Source: Methyloligella sp. (lineage in GTDB: Bacteria > Pseudomonadota > Alphaproteobacteria > Rhizobiales > JALUTE01). From it: DNA of 10,778 bases. Under the pieces are notes generated by a model. That model did no database searches. It was not told the DNA's origin and saw only the letters and a program-made list of their open reading frames with translations. This document shows, piece by piece, positions 1 to 5,788 of this stretch. Each line of letters starts with the position of its first letter. The first letter of the stretch is position 1. Where the stretch lies: positions 1 to 10,778 of the forward strand of contig JALUTE010000312.1 in the NCBI GenBank assembly GCA_027058255.1, written 5' to 3'. A program made the translations under genes and the position numbers.

Positions 1-192
1 CGCCGCGCAGGCCGCCGCGTCTCCCACGTCCCATTTGTAGACCGGAATGCCGGTCTCGGCCTGAAAGGCCTGGGCCGCCACATCATTGCCGCCGTAATTG
101 GCGGCCACCCGATAGCCCTTGTCCCTGAGGGCGATGGAGATGGCATGGCCGATCCCCCGCGTCCCCCCCGTCACCAGCGCAATCCGTCCCAT
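1..192 (-). CDS. phaB: Acetoacetyl-CoA reductase (SDR family), N-terminal 64 residues only
   Basis: PhaB reduces acetoacetyl-CoA to (R)-3-hydroxybutyryl-CoA with NADPH, the second step of PHB synthesis in the cytoplasm. Seen: the protein opens MGRIALVTGGTRGIG, with the short-chain dehydrogenase cofactor motif TGGTRGIG at residues 8-15 and then a beta-alpha-beta pattern ending in an NYGGND stretch, as in PhaB/FabG proteins. The catalytic Ser-Tyr-Lys lies beyond the left edge. The start is the ATG whose complement is at 190-192; an AGGGG lies only two bases upstream, so the ribosome site is imperfect. The gene follows brnT-brnA and, further up, phaA on the same strand, which favours PhaB over the closely related FabG. 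The gap to brnA is 58 bp. Known: phaA and phaB are usually adjacent, so the toxin-antitoxin pair between them is unusual. FabG remains possible from 64 residues alone. Confidence 0.85.
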   Translation of the reverse strand, partial: MGRIALVTGGTRGIGHAISIALRDKGYRVAANYGGNDVAAQAFQAETGIPVYKWDVGDAAACAA

Positions 193-202
193 GTCCCCTG
201 TC

Positions 203-225
203 CAGTTGTCAGTGCGCAGTTGTCA
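203..225. repeat. Two direct copies of CAGTTGTCA, period 14, upstream of phaB
   Basis: CAGTTGTCA occurs at 203-211 and again at 217-225, with a partial third TTGTCC just after. The repeats lie in the 58-bp gap between brnA and phaB, within 35 bases upstream of the phaB start. On the coding strand they read TGACAACTG. Role unknown: they could be a regulator site for phaB or leftover duplication from the arrival of the brnTA pair. Confidence 0.5.
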
Positions 226-250
226 CTTGTCCGACATGCCGATCCCGGCG

Positions 251-454
251 TCAGCCGCCAGCGGACTCAATGAGCTCGATGTCCTTCTCGAGGAGCTCGT
301 TGACGAGCCTGCTCAGCGATATGCCCCGCGCCTTTGCCCGCTCCGCCAGATAGCGCGCGACGCGCGGGTCGAGATGAATCGGTGGCATGAGCTCGAGCCC
401 AGCCTTGTAAAACCGGCCTCGCTCGGCCTTTGAGAAATCATACTCCTGCTTCAT
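251..454 (-). CDS. brnA: BrnA-like antitoxin (ribbon-helix-helix)
   Basis: A 67-residue protein, probably the antitoxin that binds and neutralises the BrnT toxin encoded just upstream and, with it, represses the operon. Seen: the opening MKQEYDFSKAERGRFYKAG and then a helix-turn-helix-like stretch, residues about 27-60, containing LDPRVARYLAERAKARG and SLSRLVNELLEKDI, which fits a CopG-type ribbon-helix-helix fold. Its ATG overlaps the brnT stop as ATGA, indicating translational coupling. Known: BrnT-BrnA modules are type II systems in which the toxin gene comes first, as here. It is short but within the range of compact BrnA/CopG antitoxins. The name rests on the partner and the fold; a generic CopG-family antitoxin label would also be fair. 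Confidence 0.8.
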   Translation of the reverse strand: MKQEYDFSKAERGRFYKAGLELMPPIHLDPRVARYLAERAKARGISLSRLVNELLEKDIELIESAGG

Positions 455-747
455 GTCGTCCCGTCCTCGTATTGCCGCCTCTCGCGCCGCGTCGGCCTGC
501 GCGCCGATATGATCCGAATATAGGCCTGCTCTGGCGAGACTTCAGCATAGGTGTGCACGACAAGCACCAGCTTTCCCTCGCTGCTCTGCCCCAATGTGAT
601 CCAGCGCTCCTCCTCGTCCTGGTCTCGATCGATCAGGGAGAGCGCCAGCGGGTCCGAAAAGACGGTCATGGCTTCCTCGAAGGAAACCTGATGCTTGGAC
701 AGGTTCCGCTCCGCTTTGTCAGGGTCCCAGTCGAAACCATAGCGCAT
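451..747 (-). CDS. brnT: BrnT-family toxin (ribonuclease)
   Basis: A 98-residue BrnT-type toxin, expected to cleave RNA and stop growth when free of its antitoxin. Seen: the family signature at the start (FDWDPDKAERNLSKHQVSF then EEAMTVFSDPLA), a central EERWITLGQSSEGKLVLVVHTY strand region, and the C-terminal IRIISARRPTRRERRQYE, where the Arg-rich motif is the most conserved part of the family. Length matches BrnT. Start: the ATG at 745-747, with an AGGGA about 11 bases upstream. The phaA stop lies 42 bp upstream on the same strand, so the pair may be read through from the phaA promoter. All signature residues look intact and the reading frame is unbroken, so an active toxin is likely. Confidence 0.9.
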   Translation of the reverse strand: MRYGFDWDPDKAERNLSKHQVSFEEAMTVFSDPLALSLIDRDQDEEERWITLGQSSEGKLVLVVHTYAEVSPEQAYIRIISARRPTRRERRQYEDGTT

Positions 748-789
748 GAGGCGTCGGTTCCCTAACGGATACGCTGGCGCCTGTCATCG

Positions 790-1977
790 TCACATCCGCT
801 CCACGCACATGGCGATGCCCATGCCGCCGCCAATGCAGAGCGTCGCCAGGCCCTTCCTGGCATCGCGCCGGCGCATCTCATGCAGGAGCGTGACCAGAAT
901 GCGGGTGCCCGAAGCGCCGATGGGATGACCGATGGCTATGGCGCCGCCATTGACGTTCACCTTCTCCACATCCCAGCCAAGGCCCTTGTTCACCGCGCAG
1001 GCCTGGGCCGCGAAAGCCTCGTTGGCCTCGATGAGGTCGAGATCGTCGATGCTCCAGCCCGCCTTCTCAAGCGCCTTCTTCGAGGCCGGAATGGGCCCGG
1101 TCCCCATGACCGAGGGATCGACGCCCGACTGGGCCCAGGAGACGATCCGCGCGAGCGGCTCCACGCCCCGCCGCTCCGCCTCGGCCGCGCTCATCACCAC
1201 CACGGCGGCGGCGCCGTCATTGATGCCGCTGGCATTGCCGGCGGTCACGGTGCCTTCCCTGTCGAAGGCCGGGCGCAGCTTGGCGAGATCCTCCTCCTTG
1301 ACGCCGTGGCGAATATATTCGTCCTCCTCCACGACCGTCTCGCCCTTGCGGGTCTTGATCGTGACGGGCACGATCTCCTCGCGGAACCTGCCCGCCTTCT
1401 GGGCCGCCTCGGCCTTGTTCTGGGAGGCGGCGGCGAAGCGGTCCTGCTCCTCGCGGGTGATCTGATACTGGCTGGCGACATTCTCCGCGGTCGTGCCCAT
1501 GTGATAGCCGTTGAAGGCATCCCACAGGCCGTCCTTGATCATGGTGTCGATCATCTGCAGGTCGCCCATCTTCTTGCCCGTGCGGATGTGGGCGCAATGG
1601 GGTGCGAGCGACATGCTCTCCTGGCCGCCCGCGACCACGATGGCGCTGTCGCCCTGGGCGACCGCCTGATGGGCGAGCGCCACCGAGCGCAGCCCCGAGC
1701 CGCACACCATGTTGACCAGCCAGGCCGGCGTCTCGATGGAAAGCCCGGCACCGATGGCGGCCTGGCGGGCGGGGTTCTGACCCTGGCCGGCGGTGAGGAT
1801 CTGGCCCATGATCACTTCCGAGACGTCCTTGGCCTCCACCTTGGCACGCTCCAGCGCCGCGGTGATGGCGATGCGTCCGAGCTCGTGCGCGGGCAAGGTG
1901 GAGAGGGCACCGTTGAAGGAGCCGACAGGCGTGCGGGCACCGGCCGCAATCACGATGGTCTCATTGTCCTGGCTCAT
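790..1977 (-). CDS. phaA: Acetyl-CoA acetyltransferase (biosynthetic beta-ketothiolase)
   Basis: PhaA condenses two acetyl-CoA to acetoacetyl-CoA, the first committed step of PHB synthesis. Seen: 395 residues, the usual size for this family; the nucleophile cysteine in NMVCGSGLRS (Cys92), the NEAFAAQ motif, the catalytic His351 in GGAIAIGHPIGASG, and Cys381 in LCIGGGMGIAM, all at canonical spacing. Start: the open frame continues far upstream, but similarity begins at MSQDNETIVIAAGARTP, and GAGGAG stands 7 bases before this ATG, so the true start is at 1977. The gene is divergent from phaR, the PHB regulator, across 312 bp, and codirectional with brnT, brnA and phaB. That context points to PHB synthesis more than to thiolytic degradation. 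The sequence alone cannot exclude an additional catabolic role. Confidence 0.96.
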   Translation of the reverse strand: MSQDNETIVIAAGARTPVGSFNGALSTLPAHELGRIAITAALERAKVEAKDVSEVIMGQILTAGQGQNPARQAAIGAGLSIETPAWLVNMVCGSGLRSVALAHQAVAQGDSAIVVAGGQESMSLAPHCAHIRTGKKMGDLQMIDTMIKDGLWDAFNGYHMGTTAENVASQYQITREEQDRFAAASQNKAEAAQKAGRFREEIVPVTIKTRKGETVVEEDEYIRHGVKEEDLAKLRPAFDREGTVTAGNASGINDGAAAVVVMSAAEAERRGVEPLARIVSWAQSGVDPSVMGTGPIPASKKALEKAGWSIDDLDLIEANEAFAAQACAVNKGLGWDVEKVNVNGGAIAIGHPIGASGTRILVTLLHEMRRRDARKGLATLCIGGGMGIAMCVERM

Positions 1978-2036
1978 GATGGTCTCCTCGGGACCGTCCC
2001 ACGACGGGGAGATGAAACAACGATCATTGAGGGGAA

Positions 2037-2066
2037 GACATAGCAGCCGGCAGGAGGGGTGGGCAA
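2037..2066 (-). promoter_or_regulatory. Candidate promoter of phaA
   Basis: On the minus strand, TTGCCC (complement of 2061-2066) is separated by 18 bp from TATGTC (complement of 2037-2042), preceded by TGC, giving an extended -10-like TGCTATGT. It lies 60-90 bp upstream of the phaA start. The same TGCTATGT octamer occurs facing the other way before phaR. This is inferred from spacing and consensus only. Confidence 0.4.
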
Positions 2067-2075
2067 TTGCGACCT

Positions 2076-2115
2076 CCGGATCACACACGGGCGGAGCGGG
2101 CCGTGTGTGATCCGG
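2076..2115. repeat. Perfect inverted repeat, 15-bp arms, 10-bp spacer, between phaA and phaR
   Basis: CCGGATCACACACGG (2076-2090) and its exact reverse complement CCGTGTGTGATCCGG (2101-2115) enclose the spacer GCGGAGCGGG. It sits about 100 bp upstream of phaA and 175 bp upstream of phaR. The two genes diverge here, so neither needs a terminator, and neither side has a T-run. A regulator operator or a small dispersed repeat is therefore more likely than a terminator. The rest of the 1978-2289 gap holds the two candidate promoters and a small palindrome; I see no gene in it. Confidence 0.75.
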
Positions 2116-2172
2116 GGCGATGGGCGTGCCGTCGCAGGGTGAAATACGGGCTAGGTTCGCGCCGACCTGCTG

Positions 2173-2198
2173 TGCTATGTTTTTGCGCTGCAACAGCG
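2173..2198 (+). promoter_or_regulatory. Candidate phaR promoter element with adjacent palindrome
   Basis: TGCTATGT (2173-2180) resembles an extended -10 element but has no convincing -35. Immediately downstream is a 13-bp palindrome CGCTG-CAA-CAGCG (2186-2198), where a repressor would block initiation. Known: PhaR of Paracoccus binds TGC-rich palindromic sites of the CTGC-spacer-GCAG kind and represses its own gene. The present site is similar in style but not identical. Autoregulation here is inference. Confidence 0.4.
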
Positions 2199-2289
2199 GG
2201 GTGGCCCCGAAGACCCGGCGAAGCGGCCCGGCCGACTGGCAAGGCCAGAGGCGGACCGATCCGGGCAGGAGCAGATCAGAGGAGTGCGA

Positions 2290-2979
2290 GTGAGCGTGGA
2301 CGAAAGCGTGGCGCCCAAACGGGATGGGGCAGCGAAGGAGGACGCGACCGAAAAGGACACGGTCGTCGTCAAGAAATACGCCAACCGGCGCCTCTACAAT
2401 ACCGAAACCAGCACCTATGTGACCTTGGACGATCTCGCACAGATGGTTCGGGACGAACGCGATTTTGTCGTCCGCGATGCCAAGACCGGCGAGGACCTCA
2501 CCCATTGCGTCCTCACCCAGATCATCGTCGAGCAGGAGAGCAAGGGGCAGAGCCTTCTGCCCATCCCGTTCCTGCGCCAGCTCATCCGCTTCTATGGCGA
2601 CAGCATCGAGCGCCTCGTGCCGAGCTATCTGGAGCTTTCCCTCAACACGCTCACCCGCCAGCAGGAGCGCTACCGCCAGCAATTCGCGGACACCTTCGGC
2701 ACCGCAGCAATCGAGGCCATGCAGGAGCAGGCGCGGCAGAATCTCGCCATGTTCGAGAAGGCGCTCGCCATGTTCGCGCCCTTCGGCGCCAAGGAGAGCG
2801 AGACCGGCGAGCGCGAGAGTGCGCAAAAGGGCGGCGGGGCGCGCGAGCCCTCCGGCGAGGGGGCTGGCGAAGGGCAAGGGGCCAAGACCAAGGTCGCCAG
2901 CGAGAAGCTCGCCCGCCTCGAGGCGCAGCTCGCCGCCATGCAGGACCAGATCGACAAGCTCGCCGGCAAGCAGCGCTGA
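2290..2979 (+). CDS. phaR: PHB synthesis repressor PhaR
   Basis: PhaR represses genes for PHB granule proteins and often its own gene. It binds both DNA and nascent PHB, so repression lifts as polymer forms. Seen: residues about 25-83 carry the signature PHB-regulator DNA-binding domain (VVVKKYANRRLYNTETSTYV, then TLDDL, VRDAKTGEDLTHCVLTQII). The PHB-accumulation domain follows at about 93-160 (LPIPFLRQLIRFYGDSIERL, rich in Gln and Phe). A low-complexity Gly/Glu/Lys linker comes next, and a heptad-like helix ends the protein (residues about 204-229, LARLEAQLAAMQDQIDKLAG), probably for oligomerisation. Start: GTG at 2290 is chosen because AGGAG at 2280-2284 lies 5 bases before it. The GTG at 2284 overlaps that site, and the GTG at 2296 is also possible. 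At 229 residues it is slightly longer than many PhaR proteins. It is divergent from phaA, with ispE starting 22 bp downstream. Confidence 0.95.
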   Translation: MSVDESVAPKRDGAAKEDATEKDTVVVKKYANRRLYNTETSTYVTLDDLAQMVRDERDFVVRDAKTGEDLTHCVLTQIIVEQESKGQSLLPIPFLRQLIRFYGDSIERLVPSYLELSLNTLTRQQERYRQQFADTFGTAAIEAMQEQARQNLAMFEKALAMFAPFGAKESETGERESAQKGGGAREPSGEGAGEGQGAKTKVASEKLARLEAQLAAMQDQIDKLAGKQR

Positions 2980-3001
2980 TGGCCCGCGTCCCGTGGCCCG
3001 C

Positions 3002-3895
3002 ATGCGCCCCATCGACGAGCCGGCGCCCGCCAAGGTCAATCTGACGCTGCGCGTGCTCGGCCGGCGTCCGGACGGCTACCATCTTCTCGAGAGCCTTGTC
3101 GTCTTCGCCGAGACGGGCGACCGGCTGACCCTTACGCCCGGCCCCGACATCTCCTTCAGCATCACCGGCCCCTTCGCGACGGCGATCGGCCCCCTGCCCC
3201 AAGGCGCCAATCTGGTGGAGCGCGCGATCGAGGCCGCGCGCCGCGCCGCACCGGGCCTGCGCCTCGGGGCCTTCACCCTGCACAAGGCGCTTCCCGTCGC
3301 GGCCGGCCTTGGCGGCGGGTCGGCCGATGCGGCGGCCGCGCTTCGGGCCATCGCCCGGGCCAATCCCGAGGATGCTCGCCGCATCGACTGGCAGGCCATC
3401 GCCCGCACGCTCGGCGCAGACGTGCCCGTCTGCCTCGCTGGCCGGCCAGCCATGATGCGGGGCATCGGCGAGATGCTGAGCCCGCTCCCCTCTCTCCCCT
3501 CTCTGCCGGCCCTGCTCGTCAATCCGGGCGTCCCGCTCTCGACACGCGCCGTGTTCGAAGCGCTCAATGCGCCGCCGGCGCCGGCCGAGCGCGCGGGCGA
3601 GCGACCTTCGGGCGGAGCGGCAGTCGTGCTGGCCCTTTCAACCTTCGCGCAGGTTCTGACCCACATTCTGCCCCGCGGCAACGATCTGGAGGAGACCGCC
3701 GCGCGGCTCTGCCCCCCCGTTTCCGCCGTTCTGCATGCTTTGCGTGCGAGCGCAGGGTGCCGGCTCGCGCGCCTTTCGGGGAGCGGGCCGACCTGTTTCG
3801 GCCTGTTCGAGAACGCCGCGGCAGCGAGCGAGGCCGGCACGCGCATCGCTGCGGCCCATCCCGACTGGTGGGTCTGCGCGACCGGCCTCGCCTGA
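3002..3895 (+). CDS. ispE: 4-diphosphocytidyl-2-C-methyl-D-erythritol kinase
   Basis: IspE phosphorylates CDP-methylerythritol with ATP, the fourth step of the MEP pathway to isoprenoid precursors. Seen: a GHMP-kinase protein of 297 residues with the N-terminal APAKVNLTLRVLGRRPDGYH (Lys11, Asn13), the glycine-rich ATP loop LPVAAGLGGGSADAAAALRA (about 98-117), GADVPVCLAGRPAMMRGIGE with catalytic Asp140, and the C-terminal GHMP motif RLSGSGPTCFGLF. Start: ATG 3002 gives the canonical N-terminus. An in-frame GTG at 2993 would add three residues. No strong ribosome site is visible, and the start lies only 22 bp after the phaR stop, so translation is probably coupled to phaR. The stretch PLPSLPSLPALL reflects a short C/T-rich tandem repeat near 3484-3510. 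The open frame extends upstream antisense to nothing and out of frame with phaR; that part is not coding. Confidence 0.95.
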   Translation: MRPIDEPAPAKVNLTLRVLGRRPDGYHLLESLVVFAETGDRLTLTPGPDISFSITGPFATAIGPLPQGANLVERAIEAARRAAPGLRLGAFTLHKALPVAAGLGGGSADAAAALRAIARANPEDARRIDWQAIARTLGADVPVCLAGRPAMMRGIGEMLSPLPSLPSLPALLVNPGVPLSTRAVFEALNAPPAPAERAGERPSGGAAVVLALSTFAQVLTHILPRGNDLEETAARLCPPVSAVLHALRASAGCRLARLSGSGPTCFGLFENAAAASEAGTRIAAAHPDWWVCATGLA

Positions 3896-3998
3896 CCCGC
3901 TGCTTCGTGCTCCCCCTTTCCCGCGCTCTGCCACCCCTTCGCCTCGATTCGCGGATAGTCTGCTGGGCAAACAAGGACTTGAGTTCAGCATACGCCAC

Positions 3999-4046
3999 CG
4001 CTTGCGCTTGACAGGCACCAGACCCACCGCTTGACTGGCGCAAGCG
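3999..4046. repeat. Inverted repeat with 30-base loop upstream of the TPR/SPOR gene
   Basis: CGCTTGCGC (3999-4007) pairs exactly with GCGCAAGCG (4038-4046), leaving a 30-base loop that also contains a second copy of CCACCGCTTG and two TTGAC elements (4008 and 4031). The right arm ends directly before the AAGGAG ribosome site at 4047-4052. In RNA the structure would sit next to the translation start and could influence it. The remainder of the gap 3896-3998 shows nothing recognisable. Confidence 0.4.
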
Positions 4047-4052
4047 AAGGAG
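4047..4052 (+). promoter_or_regulatory. Strong ribosome binding site AAGGAG
   Basis: AAGGAG stands six bases before the ATG at 4059, the best Shine-Dalgarno match in the window. It is the main reason for placing the start of the TPR/SPOR gene at 4059 rather than at the internal ATG 4215, which has only a weak GAGAG upstream. Confidence 0.6.
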
Positions 4053-4058
4053 CAGGCC

Positions 4059-5600
4059 ATGCCGGCGCATCGGACCTCTGGGGGCGCGCATCGGGCATCA
4101 GGCGGGCTCGTCGGCCAAGCATCGCTCCAGGGCACGCCAACGTCCACGCCAATGACGGCAGACACGCCTTGTCCGCGCTTTGGCGAGGCCAGAGCGACAT
4201 CGGGAACGAGAGTGATGAGACCGGGCCATTCACACACCCATCCCTCGACCGGCGTTCCGCGGCTGCGGCGGGCTCGCCCGCTCATTCCGGCCCTTGCCGC
4301 CATGCTCGTGGCGGCGCTCCTCCTGGCACCCGGCATCGCCCGTGCCGCGCCCGCCGCCAGCGGCACGCTCACCAAAGCCCAGAAAGCGCTTTCCGGCGGG
4401 CGGGCAAGCCAGGCGGTCAGCCTTCTCACCAAGGCCATCGACGCCAAGTCTCTCAGTGCGAAAGACACCGCCAAGGCGCTCTATCTGCGCGGCAAGGCCT
4501 ATCGGACATTGGGCAAGCACGCCCAGGCCATTGCGGACCTCACCGCCGCGCTCTGGCTCTCGGGCCTCGATCAGGGCGAGCGGGCCAACGCCTTCTACAA
4601 TCGTGCCCTGTCCTACCGAGCAACCGGCCTTCGCAAGCGTGCCGTCTCCGATCTGAAAAACGCCAGGCGACTCGCCCCCCAGAACGGCGCGATCGCCGAG
4701 GCGCTGGCCTCCTTGCGCAAGGGCGGCGCGCGCACGGCCTCCCCCGTGGCGCGGAGCGAAAGCGGATCGGCCCCGGAGAGCACATCCTCGTCCAGCTCGG
4801 GAAATCCCCTGGCGGGGCTTTTCGGCGGGCTTTTCTCCGGCAGCTCCGGCACAAGCGCCGGAGGCCCCAATGGCAGCCCGCCACCGCCGGCCGCCCGCAC
4901 GGCCGCAACGCGGGCACCAGCGCCCCGGAAGGCCCAGCGCACCGCCTCCCTGCGACCTGCCGGTGCGCATAGGCCCGCCGGCGCGCCCAGCGCTTGGCCG
5001 ACAGAGGTGGTTCCCGGCACAGCACTGTCCTCGGCCCCGCCGCCGGCTGCAAGGCCCTCGGCAAGCTCGGGCGGCGTGATGGGCGGCATCAGCGCGTTCT
5101 TCGGAAATCTGTTCTCCTCCGCCGCACCATCGCCGCAAACGGAACCGGCCGCAGCGCCTTCCACGGGCGCGCCTGCGGCCCGCCCCGTCACCTCGCATGC
5201 GGGCCGGACTGCAACCAGCAGCTGGTCCGCCCGCAAGCAGGCGGCGAGGGTGCGCGAGCCGCAGGCGGCGCCACGGCGCACGGCCCGCGCCGCGCCGCCG
5301 CCTGCGGCCGCCATCCCCGTTCTCAGCGGCAAGGCCGCCACGGGCGGTCTCGGGCGGTATCTGCTCCAGGTCGCCGCGGTGCGGGACGAGAACGAGGCCC
5401 GCGCCATCGCGGCGCGGATCGGCGCCCGGCACGCCAAGACCCTCGGCGGCATCGTGCCCATCATCGACAGCGCGCCCCTCGGGAATATGGGCACCTTCTA
5501 CCGGGTCCAGCTCGGCCCCTTCGCCGACAAGGGAAAGACACTCAAGCTGTGCAACAAGCTGCGGCGCGAGGGCGTGGACTGCTTCCTGGTAACGCGGTAG
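4059..5600 (+). CDS. Exported TPR-repeat protein with C-terminal SPOR domain
   Basis: Probably a periplasmic or membrane-anchored cell-envelope protein; SPOR domains bind peptidoglycan stripped of stem peptides, typically at the division site. Seen: a hydrophobic stretch at about residues 75-97 (LIPALAAMLVAALLLAPGIA) followed by Ala-rich sequence, two or three TPR helices at about 101-210 (TKAIDAKSLSAKDTAKALYL; ANAFYNRALSYRATGLRKRA), a long Ala/Pro/Ser-rich linker, and a SPOR domain at about 432-513 (GRYLLQVAAVRDENEARAIA; TFYRVQLGPF). The linker carries two related Gly-Phe motifs, LAGLFGGLFSGSSG and GGISAFFGNLFSS. Start: ATG 4059 has an excellent ribosome site. ATG 4215 would give a classical signal peptide of about 45 residues, and codons between 4059 and 4214 end in A or T far more often than those downstream. 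Either start is possible. It lies downstream of ispE, separated by 163 bp. The exact partner is unknown. Confidence 0.85.
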   Translation: MPAHRTSGGAHRASGGLVGQASLQGTPTSTPMTADTPCPRFGEARATSGTRVMRPGHSHTHPSTGVPRLRRARPLIPALAAMLVAALLLAPGIARAAPAASGTLTKAQKALSGGRASQAVSLLTKAIDAKSLSAKDTAKALYLRGKAYRTLGKHAQAIADLTAALWLSGLDQGERANAFYNRALSYRATGLRKRAVSDLKNARRLAPQNGAIAEALASLRKGGARTASPVARSESGSAPESTSSSSSGNPLAGLFGGLFSGSSGTSAGGPNGSPPPPAARTAATRAPAPRKAQRTASLRPAGAHRPAGAPSAWPTEVVPGTALSSAPPPAARPSASSGGVMGGISAFFGNLFSSAAPSPQTEPAAAPSTGAPAARPVTSHAGRTATSSWSARKQAARVREPQAAPRRTARAAPPPAAAIPVLSGKAATGGLGRYLLQVAAVRDENEARAIAARIGARHAKTLGGIVPIIDSAPLGNMGTFYRVQLGPFADKGKTLKLCNKLRREGVDCFLVTR

Positions 5601-5616
5601 ACCATGCCTGTCGCCT

Positions 5617-5634
5617 CGCGCCGGCAGGGGCGCG
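5617..5634 (+). terminator. GC-rich hairpin after the TPR/SPOR gene
   Basis: CGCGCC (5617-5622) pairs with GGCGCG (5629-5634) around a six-base loop, 16 bp after the stop codon. No T-run follows, so it is not a textbook intrinsic terminator. It may pause or protect the transcript. Confidence 0.3.
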
Positions 5635-5788
5635 GGGCGGGGGGCTGGTCGTCTCGAAAGCCTTGCCTTAACCTTGTTCGCCTAGGATCGGGGACGAGGT
5701 GAGCCGCACGCTGGCCTTCGGGGGCGGGGCGAGCGGAGCGGACAGTCGGAAATCTGGGGGTGGTGCGGCGGCGCGCCTCGAACACGGC

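Noticed and set aside
880..2043. 387-codon plus-strand open frame
   Set aside because: Lies antisense to phaA and its His/Gly/Arg-rich translation has no recognisable domain; it is a shadow typical of GC-rich DNA.
2076..2115. Inverted repeat as an intrinsic terminator
   Set aside because: It lies between divergent genes, upstream of both, and has no T-run on either side.
1978..3039. Long open frame extending the phaA reading frame 354 codons upstream on the minus strand
   Set aside because: Antisense to phaR and low-complexity; thiolase similarity and a good ribosome site begin at 1977.
3985..4050. Possible tRNA or structured RNA gene in the ispE downstream gap
   Set aside because: No cloverleaf, T-arm or CCA pattern can be formed; only the simple inverted repeat is supported.
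4230..5432. 400-codon minus-strand open frame
   Set aside because: Antisense to the TPR/SPOR gene, Gly/Arg/Ala-rich without motifs.
5663..5688. TTGCCT and TAGGAT as a promoter for the DUF502 gene
   Set aside because: The spacing is only 14 bp, too short for a normal sigma-70 promoter.
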